Positions 46,009-59,618 of a stretch of 64,000 nt of DNA are shown here, piece after piece. Under the pieces are notes generated by a model. That model did no database searches and was not told the DNA's origin. It saw only the letters and a program-made list of their open reading frames with translations. How positions within the stretch are numbered: position 1 is the stretch's first letter; the number at the start of each line of letters is the position of its first letter. The position numbers were made by a program, and so were the translations under genes. Source of the DNA: Nepenthes gracilis (taxonomy: Eukaryota > Streptophyta > Magnoliopsida > Caryophyllales > Nepenthaceae); the NCBI GenBank assembly GCA_033239525.1, contig BSYO01000008.1:15918830-15982829 (forward strand), written 5' to 3'.

Positions 46009-49000
46009 TGTAAGGCCCACATTTAATGATATCATTGCTATATACATAATTATCTCTTTCTCTCATCTTTCATTTATCTATATTCCTCGATATTTCATTT
46101 TGAATTACTATAGAATAAAATTGACATATTATTTCTAACTTGATCATTTCTTTTCAATACAAGAAAAGGTTGTGCAAAATTCTCTTGAGATACCACTACG
46201 AGGCAAACTAAATCCAACGAACCGGTTAAAGGACCCGAATGGCAACCGAATTAATTTCAAAATATGGGAGGATAATTAGCCACCGAAATTAATCTGATTA
46301 CAAAAATCTGATTTTTGTAGCCTTAACTCTCCACAACAGCATGAGCAACCCGGCAGCAGCTACAACATTTAATTGAGGATTTTTCAGCCAAGTATCACAT
46401 GGGTAGCAAGGCACCAACACTTAGCAAAATATTGAAAATTAAGAAGCAGCTTATAGCTGCTTACCTTAGCCAAAACTTCAGCAAGCAGTTGAAGCCAGCA
46501 GTCCACATAGCAGCATTAGCAATTCATGACATCAGCAACACTTCATCAGCAACTTCCAACTCCAGTAAGGAAGCAGCTTACCTCGGCAAGCATAAGCTGC
46601 TTGTGTCATCCAATTAGCTACCAATTAAAAGCTCCCATTAGGCAAAACGTAGAGTTAACACCCAGCCAAAGTAGAGGATGATTCAACAGGCTAATTAAGC
46701 CACACGGCTGGAATTTAGAATGGGGAATTATGAGGTGTTAACTGGGCTAATGACTCAGCACCTCAATTCCAATTAATATAAGGGACGTGTGAGGAAGAGA
46801 GGAGAGGAATAAGAAAAGAAAATTCGTGAGGAAGGGGAGAGAAAATAGAAGAGAAATAAAAAAAATAGAGAGAAACCGAGAGGAGGTGAGGAAGCAGAAT
46901 CAAAAATCAGTAGACGTGAGAAATATACCTGAATATTTTGGCAAGTGTATTTAAATCATTTATTTCTTTGGTGCTGATTATTGATTATTCTTTTAAGTAT
47001 TATCGTTCTAATACTTTCCTAGTATTATATTCTTGTTCATATTATCATATTGCCATAATTTCTACTTCACTGTATTTGGAGGCAGAATTTAGAAGCAGAA
47101 CAGCCTCTATAATTTGACTTAACCGGTAACCAAATGGTCTCCAAAAATGTCAAAATTTTGTGTATAATAAGCTTAATATCTTACCTATGTCGTAACCAAA
47201 TAGCTCATGGAAATGAGCTAAACCGATCACTGAACCGGTTCCCAAATCAGTAACAGACCCAATTTAACAGTTATGCTGATATTCGAATTTACAACCTAAA
47301 AATCGGGCCCCAAATAGGCTGAACCGGCAGCCACAGTGGCTTAAATGTCTTGTGGTAATGTGGGAGCCTCACCTTGTAAAATGTGACCCTAAATCGGTCA
47401 TGAATTGGTCACCAAAACAGAAACCAGAATCGGCTGGATTAGGAGATGTTAATGCAGAATCTGTTTGTAAATTATGACCTGAACCGGCTAAGAAATCAAC
47501 TTGAAACGACTAGGAACCAAACATAATTTTAAACATGGACCAGCCAGGAACTAGTCTAGAATTGGCCATAAAATCGGTAAAAACAGAATTGGTCCCTGAA
47601 TATCTCTGCTGATACTGAATTGTCAAGTTGGAAAAAATAGACTAAATCGGACCTAATTTGACTGAACTGGCAGCCGCCCTAACCAATGTATATTCTACTG
47701 AGGCTGAACTATTTACTAGTAAATCGTCCACCTCAAACTCTCTAAGATGAATACTGAATCGGCCACCTGAACAGGACCAAATTGGTCTCAACATTCTTGA
47801 TGTTGAATCTAGCAGCTTGAAGAAATAAACCAAACTAGCCCGAAACTGATTGAACCAGCACCCGACCTAGCCAAATTATCAAGTACTAAGGTTAAACTGT
47901 CAACCTATAAAATTGTGACCAAAAATAACCTAAAAATAATGTTGCATTGGACCCTAGAAGCTTTCCAGCATGTGCTGGAATTAAAGCCACTGAACTGGTA
48001 CAATTCCGGCCTTCAAACCAGATGAACTGGCACCCAAATATTTATTAGGATAATATAAGATAATAATAAAATATTAACAATAAAAATTAAGACCCGAACC
48101 GGTCCTCAAAATGGGCCCCAAACCAACTAAATGAACCGGCTAACATGCTGAATTTCAGCTCACATATAGCAAACCCGTTCAACTAGCCAGCTTATAAGTG
48201 TAAAAAAAAAAAAAAAATTGGACCAACCCACCCATGCACCAACCATTAACTCAGTCCCAAATCAAAAACTGAGTCCTTTGAAAATTGTACAAAAAATTGA
48301 CTAAAAAATATTAACCGAGTCAACCCCAGAGTCAAATACCGAGCCAACAATTGAATCAGCCGAATATAATATATGTTAAATATGCATTTTTAACACATGT
48401 AAAAAGATTAAGAATAAAGTTACAAAATCGAAAAAATGTATCATTTTCTGTTATAATTCATGATTTGTTGATAATTGCCGCAATTTATGATTGCATGTTC
48501 GATATTATGGAAAAATATACAGAAGCTTTGTAAATTCCATTTGAATAAGTATTTTATCCAGTAATAGAGAAAATTAAGAAAAAATAATTATGAATAATGT
48601 GAAAGCTTCCATATAAGGTTTTTAGGATGGGATAAGAAATTGGACTAAGGAATAATTTTCAATTGGTGATATTCTCTGTCATACATTAGGATATTACAGT
48701 AAAAACTCAAGAATTACCCCTTGACCGTGGGAATACTTTTTGGTGTATATCTGTTATTTAGCCCCGTATATTGGGTTAAAAGTATACCACTCACCACGGA
48801 TTATTGAATTACATGGGTCTATGTCTTAGATTGTGTGGAAACATATATAATCCTTTCCTCAATTGACTGCTTCATTAACTGGTAAGACCTATTAGCTCTA
48901 ATCCCTAAAGATAAATGATAAGTAAATACTCAAAAAATAAATGTGCAAAGTTCATACATATTTTATATGGTTCATGTTTCTCTAATATTCGAATATGTCT

Positions 49001-49902
49001 ATTTTAAATATAAATATGCATATCTTTGTTTATTTATACCTTATTGACCATTTGGCTCACTTACTTGCCATTTTCTAACCGCTTAGATAGTGATCAGAAG
49101 TTTAGGGAGTGAGCCAAATGGTCACTGTATTTTAATGGAATATAGTAAATATATGAAAGCATGTAATGAATTTTGTGATGCAATAAACATAACTTTATGC
49201 TTTCGGAAGTATCTTTGAAAAGTCCAACACTGTATTTTTATTCATATAGTGTTGGCACCACTTATGAACGTGGTAATAATATGAATCATGTGTGTATCAT
49301 ATATCTTTATTTATACATGTATATTATTTGACATAAGTACGGATATAAATGGTGGAAAAGCGATCCGTGATAGATATGTACCGTTATATTTTAAGTATAA
49401 AGTATGCATGTTCTTTTATATATATGTGTCTTACTAAGCATTTGGCTCACTTCCTTACTATTTTTACTAACCTTTCAGATAATTCGTACGAGTTTATACC
49501 CGACGAGTAGGAGTGAAGATCAATACTTAGTTTTATGTCTTGTGGATGTCCTAGGATGTATTTAGATATCTTTTGTATTTCTAATACGTTGGTTGTTCTT
49601 GGATCTATTACAGGATTTGGATGTATTTATTATTATATAATTAGGAAGGCTAATGTATGTTTGGTTGAAGTCTAGTATATCTAGATTATGAAAATGCTTC
49701 CACAAGTCTGAAGGTATTTGCAGGCATATTGCCAATTTATGTCCGGTGAGGTAATATATTTTGGTTTATTGTCGGAGTCACGATGTCGTGGCATTGTGTT
49801 ATGGATCTTGTATACATTGATATGTATTTATTGGATCATGTTTAGCAATTAATAAATTATAAGGATTAAGTTAGTGACGGATTCGGGAGTTGTTCCATCA
49901 CA
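46009..49902 (+). repeat. Second, longer chromovirus-type LTR (~3.9 kb) with ACCGG-rich array
   Basis: Starts TGTAAGGCCCAC and ends TTGTTCCATCACA, like the GTCCATCACA end of the LTR at 39779-42158. It matches the solo LTR at 51907-55684 in opposite orientation: same size class, a TATA-like taatataaggg at about 46.78 kb, a GA-rich leader, TTTTGGCAAGTGTATTTAA, then the ACCGG-rich array, the donor-like ctggtaagacctattagctc (48.89 kb) and acceptor-like ends at about 49.1 and 49.49 kb. The left boundary is likely but not certain; target duplications do not match. Confidence 0.6.
47110..48360 (+). repeat. Degenerate ~170-190-bp tandem array of gaaccggc-type units
   Basis: tgaaccggcagccacag, tgaactggcagccgccc, tgaaccagcacccgacc and tgaactggcacccaaat occur at about 47321, 47663, 47852 and 48023 (spacings 342, 189, 171), with many other accgg/accgatc motifs in between. 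Non-coding. Confidence 0.7.
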
Positions 49903-50059
49903 CAAATGCTTTCACATTCCTTCGGGAAGCATGTGATAAGTCGATATTAGTTACCTTCTTTAATATGAAAAACCATATTTATTTATTTATTTATTTTTTT
50001 TGTGAAACATCCTGAGCCTGGCTAATTCTTTGTCTGGGTATCTGATACTTTTATACCAT
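49903..50059. other. Short unassigned junction sequence
   Basis: Sequence between two mobile-element pieces; it contains a (ATTT)n tract at about 49.98 kb. Confidence 0.3.
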
Positions 50060-51906
50060 CCATTGTGGGGCACTTGGTCCCTACTAGACTTTTGGTTGAA
50101 TCTTCCAATTCAATGTCTCCTAACTCTTGTATTGTGACGTCTTTATTGGTTTAATATTAACCAGCCATAGCCAATTAATTAGATGTTAAATTTTAGAGAG
50201 GGATAAATCTTTTGGTCCCTCTGCTTCTACTTTTGAGGTTCAACCCTTTCTTCTTTTTTCTTCAAGTCGATCGATTTTGAGTATATTATGTAAGGATATA
50301 TCTTGTATATGAGTATATCCATGCATAAAAGAAGAATTTTTAATTTTGCATTCAAGTCATTGTTTTTTGTGTGTTTCTTTCGTATTTTGGACATTTATTC
50401 ATCCATATGGGATTACAAGATGCCGAAAGTTATATTAATCAAACTATCCAAATGAAAAAAATTTCCTTAATATCACTCTCAATACTTCAAAATTTTTTGA
50501 ATGTTAACATTGTATAGATTAAATCATTTGACATTCTAATAGCTTGGACTTATAACAATTCAGATTTTTGATAACTCAATCTTTTGATAAACCAAGCCTC
50601 TCGATCGAATATTTAGAATTTCAAATCATATGAGTTAACTGGGTTTGTTTTTCAAGGTGAGCTAAACCTTTAAGTGCAATCTTGATAACCTACTTAATGA
50701 TGTCATAGCCATCACTGCTTCTATAATAGAAATGACCCATCAACTGAGCATTTAATGCAATAGTAGGTGTTTTATAAATGGTGCCATTTTTTTAATTATT
50801 TCAATACACAGTATTTTGATTCATAAAAAGAGAGGTAGACATGCCATCATTTGAGCAACATGTCATTTGAATCAACGTTGTCATTTGAAATGTATCGTTT
50901 CTATTTCTAGTTGCCTTTCCAAAATTTAGCTTCTTTTACTATTCTCTTTAAATTCTAACTATCTTCTTCTTTACTTTATATCAAAGAGTTGACATTCTGA
51001 TTTTTCTAATTGATGATAGGTACAATATTCCTTCTATTATTCCTTTCCAAGTCCCTTTATACGAATAGAGGAATTGTTCTCCGCAGAATGACTTCATCGC
51101 CATATATGAAGCCTATCTAAATGTCGGTTTTCAAACTCCCCTATCAGAAGAATTTGTAGAAATTATTGAGACTCTTGAGATTCCAATCACCTATCTCCAT
51201 CCTAACGTTATTGCATATATTGTAACTTTATACATCTTTTTTCAACATCAATATCTCTGACTTGATGCTTGAATGATTAAAGTTACTTTTTGTTTTAACT
51301 AAGAAAATAATTTGATTTCTTTGAATATCAAAAAGGAGTTCAAAATAAGGGAAAGAAACTCGAATTCGGTGAAAAATTAGAATGATATATTCTTCTTCAT
51401 CAAGATTTCTAATAATTAAATTTTGTCAAACAAAAGGGGTAACATTAATATAGCTTTTTCTAGTTTGATTATTGAGAACGAGCTTACTATAATTAAATCT
51501 CAAGATAATCTAATAAAAGATCATATAGCTAAGTTGTGTAAAATTAGTAATTGTTCACTAACATGATGTTCTCAAAGAATAATTTATTGCTGATGTACCT
51601 CCTCATCCATTGGAAAGGAGGAAGGGCATTTTTATAAGCTCTTCTTCCATGGCTAATATGGTTCGGGCTAATATTTCTGCAACAACTTTATTAGCTTCTC
51701 ATTTTAATGATGATCAAATTTTAAAGATTATCAATAAAGTTTTTTAAGGAATGTGTCGATGATGATAGGGATGAGACGAGAACCAAAGGATACACTTGTC
51801 CAACAAATCTGGCTATTGTCTCTTTCCTGCTAATTCTTCACAAGATATGCCTATTTTGAATTTTGAATTTTGAATAAAGGACTTCCATCATTCCTTTCAG
51901 GGAGGT
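50060..51906 (+). pseudogene. TAT-type aORF region, copy 3, left part
   Basis: Homologous to 10.9-12.85 kb of TAT-2 over its whole length. At about 51.10-51.24 kb one open stretch reads IYEAYLNVGFQTPLSEEF followed by VEIIETLEIPITYLHPN, the best preserved part of the aORF N-terminal domain in the window. No LTR and no pol are attached. It is interrupted at 51906 by a solo LTR and resumes at 55685. Confidence 0.75.
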
Positions 51907-54900
51907 TGTGACATCCCACGTCCTTTTTTATATTTAATGAGATATCATACTATACATATATCCATCATACACAAGGTCCATATGATTGTTATATCAAGTA
52001 TTTCCAACCCCATACGAATAGAATACCACGTCAAATTCTTTAGAGAAGCTACTTGGTACCAAAATATTTACCATAAAATTTTTTGTAAAAGTATAAATAA
52101 TGACCATAATAACCAATAAGTAATACCAAAGTCTCGTTCATTTTATTACAAGATCAACTACAAAATTCCATACATCCATTACAATTTCATCAAAATATAT
52201 AAATACATAAGTTTAAACCACTCTTATCTTTACTGCTACTCATCCGGTATCAACTTGTACTCACCATCTGAAGGGTTAGGAAAACAGTAAGAGAGTGGGC
52301 CAAATACTTAGTAAGGTATATAATATATAAAGATATACACATTTATACTGAAATTATGTTATCATAAGGAATAGGAATCTGATACAATAAAATGCAATAA
52401 AATAAATAGTTTTCCTAATGCATTTATGTTTATTTACTTTATTCTTATACTAATTCTCATTTTCTTTTTTTAAGGGATTAGGGCTATAGGCCTTACCAAC
52501 TAACGAAACTGACAAATCGAAGAAATGATTGTGTTATTCCATACAATCTAATGCCTAACCTCCTTTAATACCCCTAGGTGGGTAGATTCTGATAGTCTAC
52601 ACAACCTAAGACCTAACCTCCTTTTACATCCCGAGATGGGTGGTACAACCTGTAATCCTGGTAAACGGGGCTTGAAGCCGCCTCACAACTCTTAGGGCAA
52701 TTCTTCGATTTTTTACTATAATATCCTAAGGCGTGATAAGGAATATCACCCACTGAAATCTACAGTAAGGATAATCTTTGAGTTTCTACTATAATATTTA
52801 TGGCATGTCAGGGAATATTACCCACTAAATAATTCCTTGGTCCAGTTTCTTAGTTCTTCTTTTCAAAATCTTTGTTGAAAGCTTTTACACTTGTTTTTAA
52901 TATTTCTTTCATTAATTTTCTCCATTCTAGGAGAAAATACTTATCATTCTTCGAACATCCAAAGCTTCCATACAATACTTATCATTCTTAGAATATACAA
53001 AACTTCCATACAAACTTTCCATAATATCGAAACATGTATCGAAATATACAATCATAAATTACAATATTTGATAATAAATCGTAAATTGTAACAAAAATCA
53101 ATACATTGTCCGTTTTAGTGGCCTTAACCTTAAATTTTTACATATATTAAAAATTCATATTTAACATATGATATATTCGGCTGATTTGGTTGTCGGTTTG
53201 GCAATTAGTTTGGGGTAAATTTGGGTTGATTTTCTTGATCCAATTTTTAGCACAATTACTTATGGATTCGGTTTATTAGCTCATGGCCGATTCAAAGGTA
53301 TATTCAAGGGTTGGTCCATCCCGATTAATTTTCATCAATGGTGAACCATTTTGATAAGCCGGCTCAAGGTTCATTTCCTTTAGCTAAAAATGCTGGCCGG
53401 TTCTCTTGCTAGTATTAAGGCTCAGTTCAGGGGCCGATTTGATACATATTTTTACCGGTTGATACTTTAACATTACCTCGTAAAATCTTGGTTAATTTGG
53501 GTGTTAGTTCAACTGGCTCGGGAGTCAAATTGGGCTGGTTTAGTAGCCCAAATTCTAGCATCCACTGGGGTGCTGTTAGCCAATTTTGGCACCATTTAGG
53601 GGCCCAGTTCAATGATGAGTTCAAGGTATTTTTGGCCACCATTTCATAGGTTGATAATTCAACCTTAATACTTAATAACATGGCCGGGTGGGCTGTTGGT
53701 TCAACTGGTTTAGCGCTAGTTCAGTCTATTTTTTTAGACTACCAGATTTAGCATTAAGGATGCCGAGGCTAGTTTGGTAAAGTTTAGGGGCCCAATTCAA
53801 TACTCATTTCGAGAAGTTTGGGGTGGCCGGTTTACTAGTAGATAGATTAGTTTCAGTACATTATACTGTGGTTGGGCTGTTTGCTGGTTCAATCGATTTG
53901 AGTCCGGTTCAGTCATTCTTTCCCAAGTTGCCACATTCAGTGTTAGCAAGAAAGCAAAAGGCTAGTTCTATTTTTATTGATTTTATGGCCAATTTGAGGC
54001 TGGTTCGTGACCGGTTCAGGGAGTCTTCTTACGGTCAAGAGACTCATTTTCAAGAATATGTCTTGTTCATGGCCAGTTCGAGACCAATTTACAGGGTGAC
54101 ACTTGAACATCATCACAAGGTATTTAAGTTTATATGACTGCCGATTTGGCCAATTTGAAGCGCGGTTCATAGGTTGCAAATTTTATATATCAGCAAGTCT
54201 ATTGAGATAGTCCAATTGTTGTTGTGAGGTCCAATTCAGTGACCAATTCTGCTCAATTTCATGAGCCATTTTTTCACAATATCAATAAGAGGCTTAGCTA
54301 ATTGGTCACCAAATTTGAGCCGGTTTGAAAATCACTAGATTGCCGGTTCAGCCAAATAAATACAGCTAAATCTGTCGTTAATTCTAGCATCAGAATTTCA
54401 GCCAAATGTTTCACATGCTAAAATGATAATATGATTATCCATGATAAATTTAAGTATTGGAGTAACAATACTTAAGAAGAATTCACCAGAATCAACAACA
54501 ATCGAAGAAGGAAATTAGAATACACTTGCCAAAAATTAAATGTTGCTTTCCTTGCTTTTGGTTTCACCTCCTCTGCCTCCTAACCAACTTCTGTTTCCTC
54601 ACGGCTTTTCCTCTTTTTCTTTCAACTTTCTCCCCTTTTTCTTTTGGTTCTTTCCCTTCTCTTCTTCCTCTTTTCTCTCACGTAGCATCTTATATAAATC
54701 GGAGGCCAAAATAATTGAATTAAATCCTAAAATTGAGCTGCAGCCAAAACACCCGGTTAACCCTCTATATTTCAGCTTAGTTTCCCCTATAATTTGACTG
54801 ATTCATCCCTCTAATTTTGCTAAATCACTATGCTATTTGGTGGCTTTAAAAGTTGCCAAGTGGCTATTAAATTGGGTGAAATTATATTTAATTTTTACTT

Positions 54901-55684
54901 GGTCATTGATGAGATAAGATGAAATCAGCACTTGCTGATTTTTGTGGCTGCCGGGTGTGTGAGTGTGTGTTTCATTGAATTCCTTTGAATTTTTGACTAA
55001 AATATTTTGTTGCCATGTGTGTGAGAAACCCTTATGTCGTGTGTGAGTTGTATTCCTCATTGATTTATTCAAAACATATACTGTCATGTAGCAGCTTTCT
55101 TCCTTTTGCTGATCTCTTGCTTGTTTTTCCTTATGGCAGCCGTGTGTGTGCCTCTCCACTTGATTTCTTTTATATTTTTGATTGATTATGATGTTGCCAT
55201 GTGTGTAGTAAATTCTTGTACCTTGTATTGGTTGAATGGTTTATAAAATTATTCGAAATTTTGGCTGTCATGCGGCTGCTGAAGTCTTGACTTCCCTTGC
55301 TAAATTTCGTTGATTTTTGGCTGTGTGTGTGTGTTTGGGTGTCGTAATATATATAATTTTACTTAATTAATTTAATTTGTACTATATTTAATCAATCAGG
55401 CCAAGCTCGGTTATTAATTGAGTGCAAATTGGTGACCGGGTCATCTTTTTATCAACCGAAATCAATTTAATTACTAATCGATTGAAAATTCGTTAACTGA
55501 ATTAGTTCCCTATCATTTGTTCTATCTTTTATTAACCGGAATTGAAGTTGGTTTCATCGATTGATTTTTTATTGCATTTCGAAGTGAGTTCTTGGTTTAT
55601 GAATTTTTATCTTTCATTGATCTTAATTTTATATGTATTAATTTAGCTTACTTAATTATGATTTATGAAATCTCAATCATTATA
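51907..55684 (-). mobile_element. Solo chromovirus-type LTR (3778 bp) nested in aORF copy 3
   Basis: Plus-strand ends TGTGACATCCCACG and ...CAATCATTATA; on the minus strand it starts TATAATG, so the usual TG is TA. Flanks gaggt (51902-51906) and gagga (55685-55689) look like a 5-bp target duplication with one change. Minus-strand order: TATA-like TTATATAAG at about 54.70 kb, GA-rich leader, a TTTTTGGCAAGTGTATT block, an ACCGG-rich array at 54.36-53.2 kb, the donor-like ttggtaaggcctatagccc at about 52.5 kb and the acceptor-like cctaacccttcag at about 52.27 kb. Two internal direct duplications lie at 52.55-52.65 and 52.70-52.83 kb. Confidence 0.8.
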
Positions 55685-57290
55685 GAGGAACATGATTATT
55701 TTCTTTAGTTTTCACATGAGGATGAGCTAGCTAATACTCCTATCATTGTCAAATGTCAGATTCTAGTCATTTTTAGCTCTCCTAGATCTGTTGAACCATC
55801 ACTTGGCACTTCTAAAACTCAATATGTTTCCCCCAAACCAGAAAATAATAATGTAAATATTGCCAAAAAGTTTGATATTCATTTGTTCCATTCTCTTTGA
55901 GATACATGGATTCTAAGGCCACAAATGGAGCTCCATATTTTGAAATTCCTTGATATAATAGACCTTTGCCTCTCCTTTACCGGAGACAATCACCTATGCC
56001 AAACTTTGATCCAACTAGATCGTCATCACCGAGTTTTGCATTCAAAGTGGGTCATCCATCCCAAGAGGTAGCCTTCGAGCCTTTAATTCCAAGCCGTTCA
56101 TTTGTCTTTAAATTGCCAACATATTGCGTCACATAAGGAGCAAGTTGTATAGTTAGGACATTAATATTGATCGCCTATCTCAAGTTCCCATTGATCCTTC
56201 TGTGATCCGAGAATTAGAATTCAAAGTTATACTTACCAAAGTTAGGGCATCATTCTTTAAAGATTAATCAATCAAACTTAAGAAGGAAGTGGCAAAGTAG
56301 ATGAGTAAGTCAGATGATTATACTAATCAAACTATCATTATTGAAAGCCAAGTCTGTCTTTTCAAGGACAGAACTGTCGAAGATGAATGATGCGCGGCAA
56401 TAACTATTGGGGCCATAGACTAAGAGCTAAATATGTAAGGCTCGAGGAGTTGCTAAGTAGGAGTATCCAATCCGAAAAAATTAGCTCTCTTCTTGACTCT
56501 CAATTCAATGAGAAAATCGACCTTTATAAAAGGATAGTCTCCTTGTTTGCTCCTAGGTTTCCTATTGGTCAATTGGATGCCACAAACTATGGAGCTTCTT
56601 CAACCTCTGAGGTTAAAAGTTTTGAAGAGTAAACTAAACTCTCAAACTCTAGGATAAAAATTTAACCACCAACTATAGGATCACCAATTCAGTTTTGGTC
56701 AATGAATCTTGTAACCCTATATTATAGTTGTGTACTTGAGTGATGTAATTAGGTCTTTAATATATATTCAAGCTTTTTCCTCTCCAAATATTTATTACTT
56801 TCCAAATTGACGTCTATGGGGTAATTTAGACCCTAAGTATTTGACCATAAGATGGCCAAATTGATTACCAACTAAGTCAATCGACTATCATCCCTGACTA
56901 GGTAGGACAATACTCTTTAACCATTTAACTGATTATATACATCCAATGGAAGGAAATATTGACACTCATGCATGTCTACCATCTTGGGATTTAATAGGTC
57001 AAATGACTACTATCCGTTTAAGTCTCGATTAATTTTATCGAACTTGTATTTTAACCTCTTAAAAGGGAATCAAATGATGGGTTTCTCAAGCCCCCAAATC
57101 TTTTGAAATTTTGGGTGTATAACTATACTTGATGTTGTATAATTCTATTGAACCTATACTATGACTGTTCCGTTTGAATCGACATAGTTTACAAATAATA
57201 TGTTTAAACTAATTGTCTGACTTACAATCAATTATTGTCATATTAATAAGATACACGCAGGCAAATCAATAGGAAATGAATTTAAAAAAT
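55685..57290 (+). pseudogene. TAT-type aORF region, copy 3, right part
   Basis: Resumes the alignment with TAT-2 (from about 12.87 kb on): ttcacatgaggatgagc versus ttcacatgagaatgaac. The C-terminal aORF piece at 56387-56632 reads LLSRSIQSEKISSLLDSQFN, then LYKRIVSLFAPRFPIGQLDA, close to TAT-2 (LLGRSIRPKKIEYLLNSRF). The alignment runs on through the pol-aORF spacer (aaaagggaatcaaatgatg versus aaaagggaatcaaatacta) and stops at about 57290. Confidence 0.75.
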
Positions 57291-57399
57291 TAGCTATTGA
57301 TATCCTTATAAATCTTGATATTCTATTACTATAATAGAAACCAATATCTATTGATGATAGTAATATAATATCGATATCCTTATACATCTATTGATGATA

Positions 57400-58637
57400 G
57401 TTTGATGTATTCTTAGACGTACTCCAAATCGAATATTGGTTTAGTTCTTGGAATGTTGGGTAGTTATTAAAATAATCCTGGATTAAATTATTAAAAAGCT
57501 ACAGAGAAAATATTGAAGTATTTATAAAAAAAAATAAACAATTATATTTTCAGTTATAATAAATTTCGTCATCCAAAGGTAATTTGATTTGAGATTCGAA
57601 TTTTACTGGATGCATTGATTTAAAATATATATATGCATCGAGTTACTTATTCATTTTGATTGGAGGAGCAATATCGTAGAAGAGTGTGAAATTATTTGTC
57701 ATTGTTGTGTCCACCATAGAACCAAAATCTATGGAAAATTTTGATATCTCTATTCAACCATTATAGTTGCAAGCCTTTATTATAGGACTTGTGATTGTTG
57801 ATAACATTGCCAAGCCGATGAAAATTGGTTTTGATAATTTTATAGTTGTTTTATTCTCTGAGAATGAACAAAGATTCAAAATATGCTAAACATATGGAGT
57901 TAGAATAATTACTATTAAATGAGAAGTTTATGAACAAATAGTATCAATAGCACCTCATGGTTGTATATTTATTAACAAAAGGCATGCCACCAAAGATATA
58001 TAATAAACATGCCGAAGAAATGGACATCATTGGATGTCATGATTGACATTATTGTTATAACCGTTATGATTATGTATTTTACAATCATACCTCAATTTTA
58101 TGTTGTTTCTATATATATATATATATATAGTTGTTAATCCTTTAGCGATGTATACATAAATGATATAAAATGATAACAGAAATAACCTCTAACAAAAATG
58201 TTATTGTTGGACCATTATGACACTTCTCATTTACGAGTCTTATTAAATGAAGTTAATATTGTAATACATAGAAGAGTCATGTTATGGTGAACCTAAAATA
58301 AGACTCTAAAATGAACATTGTATCTCAAATTAAATCATAAAAATGAAAGAATTCAGATTAAAATTGCGGAAATTTTATATGGACTATTTAATTTTTATGG
58401 TTTAATTTGAACTATATGATTCATATTAGAGCCTAATTTTTGGATTCAACTTAACAGCTCCTTGCATGGAAGATACTATATCAAATAATGATACTTCTCC
58501 ATGACCTTCATTGAGTTTTACTAAATTTTGACTTATAATGTGACCAATAAAAATATGATATTTGCTTAAAGACGTGCATTATAATTATTTTATTAAACTA
58601 CAAATTGAATTAATATTGTATATGCCAAGTGAGAGAT
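57400..58637 (+). pseudogene. Ty1/copia RT-RNase H end, decayed
   Basis: Fragments in the order of a copia pol end: LVLGMLGS and KATEKILKYL (about 57.45-57.52 kb), FILIGGAIS (57.65 kb), FIIGLVIVDN, KYAKHMELE (about 57.88 kb) and YLLTKGMPPKIYNKHAEEM (about 57.96-58.02 kb), the typical RNase H C-terminus. A purine tract (agtgagagat) directly precedes a TGTTGG LTR start. Frames are broken throughout. Confidence 0.75.
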
Positions 58638-58850
58638 TGTTGGTTTTTCCTATCATTATAGCCCAAGTAATATTCAATTATGTTAAATAATGAATTCTAA
58701 AACATAATTGGTCGGCATTTTGTTTGGGGTAGGAGATGTGAGTATTTTTGTTAACTCTTTATGATGGGAGGTTATGCACTTTGATGGGAGAAGTAGGGAT
58801 CCAAATCCCTTGTTTGAACCAAGTGAAAATAATTAATAATATACAACAAT
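58638..58850 (+). repeat. 3' LTR fragment of the copia element
   Basis: Starts TGTTGGTTTTTCC after the purine tract. Right end not identified. Sequence after about 58.83 kb is AT-rich and unassigned up to 59.08 kb. Confidence 0.55.
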
Positions 58851-59079
58851 CTAATAATAATAACAAATAATAAAATATATAAAATTTTACGTACAAAATT
58901 TTTTTTAATGAGATAAAAAATTATGGAATTATATATCCAAAATATCCACTATGTGATGTGTTCATTTAGAAAAATATCTAATAAATATAATAGTATTATT
59001 CATTATAATAAATAAGTCCAAATAATAAAGAGTATAAAATAAAAGATGAAAAATACGACGGTAAAATATCCTTTTTAAT

Positions 59080-59618
59080 CCTTAAGAACAATATACCTAG
59101 GGTCGGCGTAGAGTAGAACTCAATTAAGAACTCAATCAGATGAGTAAATTTTCCTCTTTTCACATTTTTCTTTTTCTCCTCTTTTTTTTCATTGTTTTAG
59201 CGCTTCAATATCAGAAAAATCACGAAGTGCAACACTAAAAATCATGTCAATGCATTTTATATCAATAACAGTACTCAAACGTCCGTCAAACGTGCATCGC
59301 GTTTAAGCTCACTGTATAATTGGTGCACAAACGTCCTTCGAACGCACATCAGGTATTGAATAATCTAGATAAATCCCGCTTGTGTACCCATTGGGCGCCT
59401 CTCAAACGGCACTAATTTGGATAATGTATACATGTGCATCTCTCAGGCGTCCATTTTGGCATCCCTAATTTAAAATTTAGTGCTCGTGCATGAATCAAAT
59501 GCCTATTGCATGCCATTTAGTTGCTTCCGTGCAATCTAACCAAGATACGTGTGTCATTGTGCATACAATCGAATGGTACATTAAATAGATATAAGGCCCA
59601 TAAAAAAAGTGACTTACA
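59080..59618 (-). repeat. Chromovirus-type LTR fragment (minus strand)
   Basis: Plus-strand end AAGTGACTTACA at 59618, the same end as the LTRs at 37840 and 42158. U3-like cgtccgtcaaacgtgcatcgcg and gggcgcctctcaaacggc tracts and a CT-rich leader at 59.15 kb are present. The R/U5 part is missing to the left. Confidence 0.55.

Noticed and set aside
46399..46617. Open frame of 72 residues starting MGSKAPTLSK
   Set aside because: Lies in the U3 part of an LTR, and I see no counterpart in the matching LTR at 51.9-55.7 kb.
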